Shown one piece after another: positions 8,388 through 16,596 of a stretch of DNA of 64,000 nt. Origin of the DNA: Paenibacillus dendrobii (GTDB taxonomy: Bacteria; Bacillota; Bacilli; Paenibacillales; Paenibacillaceae). The position numbers and the translations under genes are program-made. Positions within the stretch are counted from its first letter, which is position 1; every line of letters begins with the position of its first letter. Under the pieces are notes generated by a model. That model did no database searches. It was given only the letters and a program-made list of their open reading frames with translations, and was not told the origin of the DNA. The stretch covers positions 2,046,001-2,110,000 of the forward strand of contig NZ_WUBI01000001.1 of NCBI RefSeq assembly GCF_009807035.1, in the 5' to 3' direction.

Positions 8388-9326
8388 GTGAGCATGTCAT
8401 CGCAGCAGGTTCAAGACCACATGATGACCTATCTGGAAAGCACGGAATGTCAGATCATCGAAAAATCGCCATACCATGTGACAGTCAAGCTGTCTCCCCA
8501 GGCTGACAAACAGCTGACCAACAGGCCCTATTACTGGGGATTCGTCGAGAGAACGGGCGCAGAACCGGAAACCCTTTCCTTCACTTTCGTTTTTGATCCT
8601 GAACAATATGACAATAATCAAATGGACGACAGCATTCCGCAAACGAAACCACAGCAGGACAGCATCCTCTCCCGCTACTTCGGTACCGCCCCCATGGTGC
8701 CGCGCATTGGACCGGGAAGGATACAGCGCGAGGATGTGACTTATGGCAGCAACAGGCTTCAGCAGATTTGGAATGCTGCGCGGCAGGAAGGCTCCTGCCT
8801 TTACCTATTCGAGCAGCCCGCGGCGCTCCAGCGCGAGACGCTTTTCTCTGCGGCCTACGAACCATGGCTTGGCGTTTGCTTCAAAGCGGAAATGTCCTGC
8901 GACGTGAAGAAGGAAGAACTTCATTTTGTCGGAATATCGCTCGTCACTGGAAGGATCATCTCTCCCTTTCCCGAACGATTGCACGGCGTGACCTTGAGTC
9001 CCCGCCTGCCGGAAAATATTCATATTCAGCCTGCCACTGTATCGCTTCCGCAAGCTGCCATCTCTCTTGAGGCTTATATGACCCGTATGCTGGCGGAAAT
9101 GGATTATGGATGGGCTGAGCAGGCCAGAGAACGACTGAGTGAGGAGCTTGCCGTAATCGACATTTACTACGAGGATCTGCTCAAGGAAGAGGATGAGGAA
9201 AAGCTGGCTGCCATCCGTGAGCAATATGCCAGCAGACGCAGTGAAACGACATGGCAATACGAACCCAAAGTACAACTGTCCGCCATAACCTGCGGTCTGT
9301 TTCACCTGCGTTCCTCCGGTAGATGA
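8388..9326 (+). CDS. yqhG: YqhG family protein
   Basis: 312 residues; starts at GTG 8388, nine bases after GGAGGAGG inside the end of yqhH, or possibly at the ATG two codons later. The N-terminal half matches YqhG as I remember it (ECQIIEKSPYHVTVKLSPQADKQL, RPYYWGFVERTGAEPE). The C-terminal part is acidic and helical (about residues 245-285). No membrane segment or catalytic motif. One base separates it from yqhH, so the two are translationally linked; a helper of the SNF2 ATPase is the simplest idea, but this is inference. Confidence 0.85.
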   Translation: MSMSSQQVQDHMMTYLESTECQIIEKSPYHVTVKLSPQADKQLTNRPYYWGFVERTGAEPETLSFTFVFDPEQYDNNQMDDSIPQTKPQQDSILSRYFGTAPMVPRIGPGRIQREDVTYGSNRLQQIWNAARQEGSCLYLFEQPAALQRETLFSAAYEPWLGVCFKAEMSCDVKKEELHFVGISLVTGRIISPFPERLHGVTLSPRLPENIHIQPATVSLPQAAISLEAYMTRMLAEMDYGWAEQARERLSEELAVIDIYYEDLLKEEDEEKLAAIREQYASRRSETTWQYEPKVQLSAITCGLFHLRSSGR

Positions 9327-9452
9327 CATTAGACAAAAGAAGGCAAAAATAGAACCCGGTCCCAGGATTGCCGCGCGACAGCTTGCAACAGTCTTTTCAG
9401 GGCTTGTCCGCTACACTGAAGGTAATTTTGAAACACAAGAAAGGGTAACCCA

Positions 9453-10439
9453 ATGAATATGATCTCTTTCACCGCAAAAGCAGCTGTCGTCTTTCTCCTC
9501 ACGGGGTGCTTCATGTCAGCGGGAACAAACGCTGCGGAAGCGGCAGCCAAAACCTCATCCGTCAAGCAAAGCGTTTCTATAAATACAGCGGACGCCCTTA
9601 AAAATATGGTGTTCAGTCAAAAGCTCGCCGCCACGCCTTCTTCATTACAAAGCTTTACACAGGACGTGGCCGACGAGTTGTCACATCAGGATTCCTTTGA
9701 AAAATGGAAGAATGCCAGCATCTCCTATGATCCGCTAGGACCCGGTACACACAGCTGGCTGGCCACGGTTAGCCAAAACGGCAAGCCGATCGGCTATATG
9801 ATTCTCACTTCAACCGATGATGGGAGTTATATGCTCAGTGAATACGGACGGGATGAAGCCATGCCGTACAATTCGCAAGCTCTATACAACCGCCTGAAGC
9901 AGCAGGGTATTCTGAACGCGAGCTTTAAGCTCTCTGCAGGCGTAAGTATAGAGGCGCAGTATTCCGCGTTGCTGCCGGTCTGGAAGGTGATGCAACCAGG
10001 GAAGAGGGCGATTTATATCCATGGGATCTCTGCGGAGGAGCTGCCCTTCGATGCCACTGAGAAAGATTCGGCCAGCGGTGCACTCACTGCGCAGCGGGGA
10101 ATTCAACTTACGGCGGCGACAGTCCCTGAGCCTCAGCGGGCAAGCGACCCCTACGACAATCTGTTGTGGTTAACTTCGCCCAAGCTTTCATTCAAAGGAA
10201 CGGGTGACTTAATCCAAGCCGTTAAGGCTGAGCATATGAGCCTAGTATTCACTTCACCGGGCCATAATGCCAACTATGGAGCCCCTTTTGCCATTACAGG
10301 GCTCCACACCTGGTCTGCGGCCGATAAGGAAGGTAACGTGCTATACGCTGCATCTGGAAAGAATGGCAGTCGTTACTTACCCGCTTCGTCACTTCTTTCG
10401 CACGGAGAATTCCGCAATATGAACTTATCTCATCTCTAA
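9453..10439 (+). CDS. Predicted exported protein or lipoprotein, function unknown
   Basis: 328 residues. The N-terminus is a signal peptide: short basic start, hydrophobic core AAVVFLLTGC, with Cys19 in a lipobox (LTGC); an AxA site after NAAEAAA is an alternative. The body (KWKNASISYDPLGPGTHSWLATV, GYMILTSTDDGSYMLSEYG, SALLPVWKV) looks like a globular domain of alternating strands, perhaps related to domains found in secreted peptidase propeptides, but I do not recognise a named family. The gene is monocistronic: 126 bases of mostly featureless sequence precede it and a terminator follows. Confidence 0.6.
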   Translation: MNMISFTAKAAVVFLLTGCFMSAGTNAAEAAAKTSSVKQSVSINTADALKNMVFSQKLAATPSSLQSFTQDVADELSHQDSFEKWKNASISYDPLGPGTHSWLATVSQNGKPIGYMILTSTDDGSYMLSEYGRDEAMPYNSQALYNRLKQQGILNASFKLSAGVSIEAQYSALLPVWKVMQPGKRAIYIHGISAEELPFDATEKDSASGALTAQRGIQLTAATVPEPQRASDPYDNLLWLTSPKLSFKGTGDLIQAVKAEHMSLVFTSPGHNANYGAPFAITGLHTWSAADKEGNVLYAASGKNGSRYLPASSLLSHGEFRNMNLSHL

Positions 10440-10446
10440 TGGGATT

Positions 10447-10490
10447 AAAAAAGACGACCTGCCGGAATGTTCGGCTTGGGCGTCTTTTTT
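10447..10490. terminator. Intrinsic terminator, usable in both directions
   Basis: AAAAAAGACG (10447-10456) pairs with CGTCTTTTTT (10481-10490), with a secondary GCCGGA/TTCGGC pairing inside. It ends the plus-strand exported-protein gene and the minus-strand yqzE gene that converge here. Confidence 0.85.
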
Positions 10491-10494
10491 TCAC

Positions 10495-10683
10495 TCATGA
10501 TTTTGACTTTCTCTTCGGAGATTGCTTCTTCATCAGCGATAATCCAAGCGGGATCATGCCGAACCATTTTGCGGTCCAAGGCTCCTTCGGCTTGGTATGC
10601 CGCCTCCGTTCCTCCTTAGGCGTCTCCATAAACGTTACGACACGTTCTGTAATATATTTTACGAGTTCATCTCCACTGGCCAT
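10495..10683 (-). CDS. yqzE: YqzE family small protein
   Basis: 62 residues from ATG 10683, preceded by AAGGGGA. The sequence GDELVKYITERVVTFMETPKEERR, then WTAKWFGMIPLGLSLM and a lysine-rich tail, match the YqzE family. The frame is open to 10758 but that extension has no ribosome binding site. In Bacillus subtilis yqzE lies near the comG operon and in the wider yqhG/yqhH region, so this may be a condensed version of that neighbourhood. Function unknown; the hydrophobic WFGMIPLGLSL stretch could associate with membrane. Confidence 0.8.
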   Translation of the reverse strand: MASGDELVKYITERVVTFMETPKEERRRHTKPKEPWTAKWFGMIPLGLSLMKKQSPKRKSKS

Positions 10684-10899
10684 CCGCGTATCCCCTTCCG
10701 CAGCTGTAATGATTATAGCTTGCGCAAATCCGCAGCTTTTTAAACGAACCGAAAACAACGAGTCACTTCAAATAATTCAGAACCCGTTAAATGCATTTTT
10801 TTCCGAATTTTGCACATTCTAATGCTGTGGTATGGATGGTTGGATATTTTCCAGAATAGAAAACTGGACTTTACTTACATGAAAGGATGGCCTTTACGT

Positions 10900-11604
10900 A
10901 TGAACAAGCTCTTACAGCTGACCGTTCCCGTCCTTATTGCAGCATCTCTTGCCATGGCCCTTCCTGTGCAGGCTATGTCTTCATCCGGACCGGCCGAAGA
11001 GGTCAAAGAGCATCCTGCCTTTCCAAGGGATTTGATTATCGTGGATGCGGGTCATGGCGGTATCGACGGAGGAACTTCATTTCAGCATTACCTGGAAAAG
11101 GATATCAATCTGGCGATCGCGCAAAAGGTATTCATGCTGCTGCGCAGCCAAGGCTATCACGCTGTTCTGAACCGGACGGGCGATTACGCGCTCAGCGATG
11201 ATAATCACTGGTTAGGCAGCAGATCAAGACATCTCCGCGATCTGGCCCAACGAAAAGAACTCAGCCAACAAATCCCTACGCTGATCGTCGTCAGCCTTCA
11301 TGTGAACTGGGGACGCAATACTTCAAAACGCGGCGGATTGGTCCTCTTTCAGGATGAAGGACGCAGCGTGCTGCTTGCTTCCGCCATTCAGCAGCAGCTC
11401 GACCAGCTTTACGGCAATAAAGGGTTCATCAAGCATGGGCGGCCGTTCTACCTGCTCAATCAGATAGCCGATCCTGCGGTTATCGTCGAAACCGGCTTTC
11501 TGAGCAACGCCGAAGACCGTGCCATGTTGACGGATCGCAGAGGCCAGCTCAAAATCGCCAAGGCCATCGCCGATGGAATCAGTTATTATTTGACGGTAAT
11601 ATAG
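10900..11604 (+). CDS. N-acetylmuramoyl-L-alanine amidase (Amidase_3, CwlD-like)
   Basis: Cleaves the amide between N-acetylmuramic acid and the stem peptide of peptidoglycan. About 234 residues from ATG 10900 (AAAGGATGG upstream; an earlier ATG at 10879 lacks a site). A signal peptide (LLQLTVPVLIAASLAMALPVQA) is followed by the zinc amidase fold: IIVDAGHGGIDGG (first His), the Glu of EKDINLAIAQKV, VVSLHVNW (second His) and IVETGFLSN (catalytic Glu). Such proteins act in spore-cortex or vegetative wall turnover. Its 3' end overlaps the convergent deacetylase gene by 26 bases. Confidence 0.88.
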   Translation: MNKLLQLTVPVLIAASLAMALPVQAMSSSGPAEEVKEHPAFPRDLIIVDAGHGGIDGGTSFQHYLEKDINLAIAQKVFMLLRSQGYHAVLNRTGDYALSDDNHWLGSRSRHLRDLAQRKELSQQIPTLIVVSLHVNWGRNTSKRGGLVLFQDEGRSVLLASAIQQQLDQLYGNKGFIKHGRPFYLLNQIADPAVIVETGFLSNAEDRAMLTDRRGQLKIAKAIADGISYYLTVI

Positions 11605-12478
11605 GCGAAGGCTGCCAGCCCCAGATATCACGCACCAAATCACTGATGCCGACGAAAGTGACTCGTCCCTGCATATCGGCGGCGCTGCTTCTCAGCACTT
11701 CAGCCGTCTTCTTGCCTTGGGTTCCTACATGGCCAATAGTCACGCAGTTGTCATGTTCTCTGGCAAAGTCTTCAACTAATTTCATTTGTTTGCTGATATG
11801 ACTGGTGGTGTGGAGGTCATCCAGGAAAATATGATTGGCGACCGGCGGCATGCCCATATTAACCGCGAGTTTGCCAACGACGGAGTGGTAGTTGGTTTTG
11901 CTGTCGACGAAAAACAGCCCCCGCTCCCGGCAGACCTTAAGCACGATGGCCATGATCCGTTCGTCGCCGGTTATTTTGGATCCCATATGATTATTCATAC
12001 CGATCGCGTAAGGAACGTTATCAATGGCTTCTTCCACTTTCCTGCGGACCTCTTCATCGCTCATATTGGCCGTTATAGCCCCGGGTCCCAGCCATTTGGG
12101 ATTTCCCTGCTTGGGTTCCATTGGCATATGAACAATGACATCGTAGCCCTTCTTATGCGCCAATTCGGCGTCACTGCGGGTCGTCGGCAAAAAAGGCATG
12201 ATGGCTACGGTCAGTTTAATGGGCATGGACAACATCTCTTCCGTTCCGCCCTGACCGTTTCCGAAGTCATCAATAATCACAGCAACCCTTTTTTCTTTCT
12301 TCATGGGATTTTGCTGAATAGGCCGATTCTGTTCATCCCCTGCCGGCGCAATTGAGCTGTGCAGCCCCGCTCCCGCAAATTCGGCAAATGCCGGAGATAC
12401 CGATGCGGTTGTGAGGAGGAGCGCCAGTCCCGCCGTTTTTATGCATGCGCGCCATTCGAATATATTCCGTGATTTCAA
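11579..12478 (-). CDS. Divergent polysaccharide deacetylase family protein (YibQ-like)
   Basis: 299 residues from TTG 12478, with AAGGAGG about ten bases upstream. A signal peptide (TAGLALLLTTASVSPAFA) is followed by the pfam04748 core: VAVIIDDFGNGQGG with the metal-binding Asp pair, AIMPFLPTTR, IVHMPMEPKQ, IGMNNHMGSKIT, FFVDSKT, IFLDD and VTIGHVGT. The fold is related to NodB deacetylases but the substrate of this group is not established; an action on wall or surface polysaccharide is likely. It converges on, and overlaps by 26 bases, the amidase gene, so both transcripts share antisense sequence. Confidence 0.85.
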   Translation of the reverse strand: MKSRNIFEWRACIKTAGLALLLTTASVSPAFAEFAGAGLHSSIAPAGDEQNRPIQQNPMKKEKRVAVIIDDFGNGQGGTEEMLSMPIKLTVAIMPFLPTTRSDAELAHKKGYDVIVHMPMEPKQGNPKWLGPGAITANMSDEEVRRKVEEAIDNVPYAIGMNNHMGSKITGDERIMAIVLKVCRERGLFFVDSKTNYHSVVGKLAVNMGMPPVANHIFLDDLHTTSHISKQMKLVEDFAREHDNCVTIGHVGTQGKKTAEVLRSSAADMQGRVTFVGISDLVRDIWGWQPSPILPSNNN

Positions 12479-12606
12479 GAGCCTTCTTCCTCCTTCTCAT
12501 TGCAGCGTTTATCGTTTATCTCATTGTTTGAGAAAGCAGGTGGAAATATGTATTCCCATGAAAAAAGACGCTCTCAGATTTCCTCTCCTGAACAATAAGA
12601 GCCTAT

Positions 12607-13163
12607 TTATTTGATTGCCGTCAGCGTTTGCACAACATCGTCGATCTTCAACCCGTCGGCGGTCGGACCGTTTAAGGCCCAATGTCGGGCCGATACCTTG
12701 AACGCATGCCCTTGCGCAACGGCAGGAATCGATTTCCACACTTTTAATTTTTCCACTTCGGAAGCTTTGGCGACATCCTGCTGAAACTCGGATTCGGAAG
12801 ACATCGATGCCCCGTAATCCATAAAAAATTCCTTCATCGACGGGCGAATGAATGCGACTGTTTTCTCTTCGCCAACAGCTTGTACGATCTTTCCTTTGCT
12901 TCTTTTACTTTTTCCTGATATGCCTGGAGCACAGCCTTGGCCTGTTCTTCCTTGCCCAGCGCTTTGCCAATATCCAGAATCCCTGACTGCCAGTTAAAAG
13001 TGATCGTGGAAGCGATTTTGCTAAGCTGCCGTATCCCGCCTGTTCTGTCGAGCGGTACAACGAGCGAAAGCAGCATATCTTCCATCCCGATCGAGACGAT
13101 ACGCTTGGGATGGGGCGGTATCTCCGTTTCGCCGTATCTTTCCCCCATATCGGCACCTCCGCT
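12607..13163 (-). pseudogene. Decayed iron-siderophore ABC transporter substrate-binding protein gene
   Basis: The pieces PPHPKRIVSIGMEDMLLSL and, after a frame change, SIPAVAQGHAFKV and the C-terminal ADGLKIDDVV belong to periplasmic binding proteins of ferric-siderophore transporters. Damage is of three kinds. The lipoprotein signal and N-terminus are absent: an in-frame TAA lies at about 13164. Internal segments are missing: RTGG runs straight into IRQLSKIA, and KEFFMDYG into ASMSSESEF. A one-base loss in an A run near 12898-12901 shifts AKEKIVQAVGEEKTVAF-type coding into AKERSYKL and a premature stop. No permease or ATPase genes are nearby. Confidence 0.85.
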
Positions 13164-13270
13164 ATCGCTTTATAAATAATCACTGGGATGTCTTGCGGTT
13201 TATTCGCTTCCGCTGCCAGAAGTAGAGTATAGTAGGAGTTGTTGCGAATATATTCCAGGAGGCTACAGCC

Positions 13271-13672
13271 ATGTCACAGGAGATTTGGATTAACCTGCCG
13301 GTCAAAGATGTTGAGAGGTCAACAGCCTTTTTCAATGAGATTGGATTCCATGCGGTGAGCGTCGGTAAGGAGAGAGCCAAGCTTGCCATAGGCCAAACAA
13401 CGATTCTGCTGTTCCCGGATGAGGCGTTTGAGAAATTTACAGGTTCAAAAACCGCAGATACTTCCGAGAGCGCAGAAGTCATATTTTCCATTGGCGCTGC
13501 AAGCAGAGAAGAAATAGACGCCCTTATTCAAAAAGTAGAGTTTGCCGGAGGAAGCATCTTTGGCAAGCCGAGTGAAACTGGCGGCTGGATGTACGGCGCA
13601 GGATTTGCCGACCTAGACGGTCACCGCTGGAACCTGCTGTACATGGATGAGAGCAAAATGCCGAAAAGCTAA
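13271..13672 (+). CDS. VOC superfamily protein (glyoxalase/bleomycin-resistance-like)
   Basis: 133 residues; ATG 13271 is preceded by CAGGAGG. It contains one vicinal-oxygen-chelate module pair: INLPVKDVERSTAFFNEIGF at the start and GFADLDGHRWNLLYMDESKM at the end, with the typical C-terminal DPDGH-like metal-region DLDGHRW. This subtype resembles small single-polypeptide VOC proteins of unknown substrate rather than true glyoxalase I. It has its own terminator and divergent spacing from the decayed siderophore-binding gene, so it is a single-gene unit. Confidence 0.85.
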   Translation: MSQEIWINLPVKDVERSTAFFNEIGFHAVSVGKERAKLAIGQTTILLFPDEAFEKFTGSKTADTSESAEVIFSIGAASREEIDALIQKVEFAGGSIFGKPSETGGWMYGAGFADLDGHRWNLLYMDESKMPKS

Positions 13673-13678
13673 TACGTA

Positions 13679-13717
13679 AACGCCGGACTCCTGCTTAAGG
13701 GGCACCGGCGTTTTTTT
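13679..13717 (+). terminator. Intrinsic terminator of the VOC gene
   Basis: AACGCCGG (13679-13686) pairs with CCGGCGTT (13705-13712) and is followed by a run of seven T residues. Confidence 0.85.
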
Positions 13718-13918
13718 ATCCCGAATGATCTCATATTTGCCTTACCAGTCAAATCGTTGCTTAGAAGGAAATAACTCGCGGGTTAAACTAATCATTGCAT
13801 CCATAAGAAATTGAGGAATTCAATACCAAGGGAAAAATAGAAGAGCCAATAAGTCTGACCCTTGACCGGTTTACCTAATTGGCGCTTCCTTGTTGCTTCT
13901 TTATCAGTTCTTTCTCCA

Positions 13919-14110
13919 TTATTTTGCATACTCTTCTTTTAATATAGAATAATGTGCGCTATCTGCTAGGACACCTTTTACCATATGGTTTCTGCGACGG
14001 GTACCTTCATATGTCATACCTAAGCGATCCAATACTCTTCCCATACTACAACTAAGGTAGAACATACCAATCGTGCACTCCCTGTTCAGGTTGAGCTCAA
14101 TGAGCTTAAT
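13919..14110 (-). pseudogene. GNAT-family N-acetyltransferase remnant
   Basis: Read on the minus strand, the stretch from about 14053 to the TAA at 13921-13919 encodes MGRVLDRLGMTYEGTRRRNH, then VKGVLADSAHYSILKEEYAK, the C-terminal third of a RimJ/RimL-type acetyltransferase. In the same frame just upstream, IELNLNRECTIGMFYL resembles the middle strand (xCxIGYW-like) but joins the C-terminus with the acetyl-CoA-binding segment missing. No start codon with a ribosome binding site is present. The rest of 13718-14290 holds no gene I can support. Confidence 0.7.
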
Positions 14111-14290
14111 GAAAGGCTACCTGCAAAAAAAGCGACTAGTGAGTACTACCTTAAACACGGCAATCAGCCATTTCCACTGTTATAAAAAGCCCTCCCAAGG
14201 GAACTTACGACCTGCTCTACTGCTTTTCTTCCTAGTTCATAGACCATTGGCCTCGCTGATGAGCAACAGCCTGAATTTGTTAAACATAAC

Positions 14291-14332
14291 AAAAAAGGTT
14301 TCTGACTTGCCCGAATGAGCAATCAGAAACCT
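14291..14332 (-). terminator. Intrinsic terminator of tRNA-Leu
   Basis: On the minus strand AGGTTTCTGA (14332-14323) pairs with TCAGAAACCT (14305-14296), followed by six T residues. It lies 17 bases past the tRNA 3' end. Confidence 0.85.
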
Positions 14333-14348
14333 ATTGTAGATAAGGTGA

Positions 14349-14432
<84 letters not shown>

Positions 14433-14483
14433 ATATGTATTTGTCGCATCCGCGTTTCAAACTCTTTCGCGGCGACAAGATAG

Positions 14484-14512
14484 ATCATACCATGCTGATA
14501 AAATATAGTCAA
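14484..14512 (-). promoter_or_regulatory. Sigma-A promoter of tRNA-Leu
   Basis: On the minus strand TTGACT (14512-14507), 17-base spacer, TATGAT (14489-14484). It lies about 50 bases upstream of the tRNA 5' end, so a short leader is removed during processing. Confidence 0.85.
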
Positions 14513-14640
14513 CACTTTTCCCTAAAAAAAGTTTTCACGCGACATTTCGGGATTAAATTCCATATCAAAAAGTGTTGATTAGAATCCATGGCTCAGGGTA
14601 AAATAAGAACACAAGTTCGCAAATGAAGGTGGTGTTCTTA

Positions 14641-15069
14641 ATGACAGCCCCAGGCATAACCCAAGATGAATTATCGTTGATCAAAAGCTATTTGCTGCTT
14701 CAATTTATCCATAAAGTGTTTGACCGCGATCTGCGGATCATGAAAGAAAGCGGCGTGTTCAAAACCCCCGAGCTCTACATGGAAGTTCTTGCGGGAGGGG
14801 ACCGGCAAGCTTTAATGCTGCTGTCGGAAGTCAAGCGTGAGTTCAAAAGCCGCAGAATTCGGGTGTACCAAGTCGGCCAGGATGAACGCGGGATCGAAGC
14901 GGAATATGTATGCAGAGGATACACGGGAGAAATGAATATTTTATGGCCCGCATTCCGCAGCGAGATGCTAGCCAGAATGAAAGCTTATTTGGGACTTCAA
15001 TCTGCAGCTTCTCCCGGAGGTTTCGCCCCTGAACCGCATCCTTCCGCCACGGCTTTCCAGAATTCTTAA
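14641..15069 (+). CDS. Conserved hypothetical protein, weakly YhjD-like
   Basis: 142 residues from ATG 14641, preceded by AAGGTGG; the frame is open to 14623. The protein is soluble and mostly helical: LSLIKSYLLLQFIHKVFDRDLRIM at the start, a basic middle (EVKREFKSRRIRVYQV), then a YVCRGYTGEMNILWPAFRSEM segment and a Pro/Ala-rich low-complexity tail. The start and the CRGY motif remind me of the sporulation protein YhjD, but the link is from memory and weak. No catalytic motif seen. Confidence 0.65.
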   Translation: MTAPGITQDELSLIKSYLLLQFIHKVFDRDLRIMKESGVFKTPELYMEVLAGGDRQALMLLSEVKREFKSRRIRVYQVGQDERGIEAEYVCRGYTGEMNILWPAFRSEMLARMKAYLGLQSAASPGGFAPEPHPSATAFQNS

Positions 15070-15189
15070 CCATGTTCAAAAAACCGCTTCAACCACCAAG
15101 CAGAGCTTGATCGGTCGAAACGGCTGCACATTCCAATTATTTTATTGTACTCGTACCGGATAATCAAAGTATGCCTCTGACTTGACCCC

Positions 15190-15408
15190 TTAAGCCTCCG
15201 GATTCGCGCGCGGTTCATCAAACGGCTGGTAAATGTACTTGCGGTCAAGCTTGACCACCTTGCGATTGCGGCGACGGATCATGACCTGCTCGTCATTCCA
15301 TGCAACCACGATGCCTTTAACATCATTATCTTCAATGCCATCGCGAACCACTCTGACCATTTCTCCGGAAAGGCGGTAGCTGTTTAACTGCTCATCAGTA
15401 ATCATCAT
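15190..15408 (-). CDS. Small conserved hypothetical protein, basic, KOW/SH3-like
   Basis: 72 residues starting at ATG 15408 (or the adjacent ATG at 15405) after AAGGGAG. The sequence GEMVRVVRDGIEDNDVKGIV, then AWNDEQVMIRRRNRKVVKLD, alternates short strands with a very basic centre and suggests a small beta-barrel that could bind RNA or DNA. Family not recognised by name. It is transcribed away from the hypothetical gene to its right, from which a terminator separates it. Confidence 0.65.
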   Translation of the reverse strand: MMITDEQLNSYRLSGEMVRVVRDGIEDNDVKGIVVAWNDEQVMIRRRNRKVVKLDRKYIYQPFDEPRANPEA

Positions 15409-15440
15409 TATGGCTCCCTTCTTTTATCTTCACAAAAAAA

Positions 15441-15464
15441 GACCTAAATGGGCTCATTTAGGTC
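15441..15464 (-). terminator. Intrinsic terminator
   Basis: GACCTAAATG (15441-15450) pairs with CATTTAGGTC (15455-15464) across a four-base loop; on the minus strand it is followed by seven T residues. It ends the gene at 15512-15841. Confidence 0.85.
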
Positions 15465-15511
15465 ATATCTTTGCAGCAGACTCCTGCCTGAATTGTTATC
15501 TAAACGGCAAA

Positions 15512-15841
15512 TTAACGTTGTGCATGTTCTTTGCTGTCGTTTTTCTCAAACCAAAAATCGAGCACGGTCGAAGACATCACCCGTTTTTCAACATACTCCA
15601 CCTGATGAGGGGTAAACAATTCCTTCCAGGAAAAGTCAAGCTCATCACACATGCGCACGATGGTCAGCAGCTCTGACCAGGCGACATAGCGTTTGTACCA
15701 GAAAAACTGAGGATGCTCCATAATATAGGGATAAAGATCATCAAACTCCGTATGTTTGCAATCCAGTGCGCGTTCGAAGTGATCCTTCGCTGCAGCCAGT
15801 TTATCGACGAAATATTGCTCCGTTACCGGTTCTTTCCCCAT
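15512..15841 (-). CDS. Hypothetical protein, soluble, aromatic-rich
   Basis: 109 residues from ATG 15841, which follows GAGGGGAGG; an upstream in-frame extension to 15871 has no site. The protein is helical and rich in aromatic and acidic residues (VTEQYFVDKLAAAKDHFERAL, YPYIMEHPQFFWYKRYVAWSEL). No signal peptide or known motif; I do not recognise the family. Monocistronic, with a terminator downstream. Confidence 0.6.
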   Translation of the reverse strand: MGKEPVTEQYFVDKLAAAKDHFERALDCKHTEFDDLYPYIMEHPQFFWYKRYVAWSELLTIVRMCDELDFSWKELFTPHQVEYVEKRVMSSTVLDFWFEKNDSKEHAQR

Positions 15842-15926
15842 TTGTGCTGCCTCCCCTCTTCGTGTTCTCAACTATATTATAAGCGAAAAGAATGTTACAT
15901 GAAAGGAATTGTTTATATTTGGACGA

Positions 15927-16499
15927 TTACTCGCCAAAGGTAATGGTGCCGTTATCAAGCGACTCAATGCGCACCAGCGATTCCAGTCGAATCCCTTGTT
16001 CACGAATGGCGCGGGCACCTGCCTGGAAGGATTTTTCCACGACGACGCCAAGTCCGACCAACTCGGCTCCTGAACGGCTGATAATCTTCACCAGTCCCCT
16101 TGCCGCATCACCATTGGCAATAATATCGTCAATAAACAATACTTTATCCTGTTCATGAATATATTTACGCGAAAGCATAATATCGGTGACGATTCCTTTG
16201 GTGAAGGACGGCACACGCTCGCATAGAGCATCAGGATCGGCCAGAAGCGTTTTTTTCCGGCGGGCGAACACCAGCGGAACACCCAACTCGAGCGCCGTCG
16301 CAAAGGCAACGGCAATACCGGAGGATTCAACTGTAATGACACGGGTCACGCCTGCATCCGCAAAACGCGCGGCAAATTCACGGCCCATCTCCATCGTAAG
16401 CTCCGGATCGACCTGATGATTAAGCAGCCCGTCCAGATTCAGGACTTGCTCCGACATGACCGAGCTTTCTTCAATAATTCTTTGCTTTAATTTATCCAT
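15927..16499 (-). CDS. xpt: Xanthine phosphoribosyltransferase
   Basis: Converts xanthine and PRPP to XMP in purine salvage. 190 residues from ATG 16499 after GGGGG; an upstream open extension to 16565 lacks a site. The family start MDKLKQRIIEESSV and VLNLDGLLNHQVDPELTMEMG are clear, and the PRPP-binding loop is VLFIDDIIANGDAARGL (about residues 124-140). Bacillus xpt genes are usually preceded by a guanine riboswitch, but only 97 bases separate this gene from the DedA gene on the same strand, and none is visible; it may be transcribed with DedA or regulated differently. No pbuX permease gene follows. Confidence 0.92.
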   Translation of the reverse strand: MDKLKQRIIEESSVMSEQVLNLDGLLNHQVDPELTMEMGREFAARFADAGVTRVITVESSGIAVAFATALELGVPLVFARRKKTLLADPDALCERVPSFTKGIVTDIMLSRKYIHEQDKVLFIDDIIANGDAARGLVKIISRSGAELVGLGVVVEKSFQAGARAIREQGIRLESLVRIESLDNGTITFGE

Positions 16500-16596
16500 T
16501 CCATCAACCCCCAAGACGGCACTTCTTTTGACGTAAAAATAACATAATCCTTGTCCACTATTCAAGAATTAATAACACAATCCGGTCCGATGTTAA

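Noticed and set aside
14073..14318. 81-codon open frame left of tRNA-Leu
   Set aside because: No start signal; it overlaps the GNAT remnant and the tRNA terminator on the other strand.
16500..16596. Guanine riboswitch before xpt
   Set aside because: The 97 bases contain no conserved aptamer core (paired arms with TATA and GTC loops).
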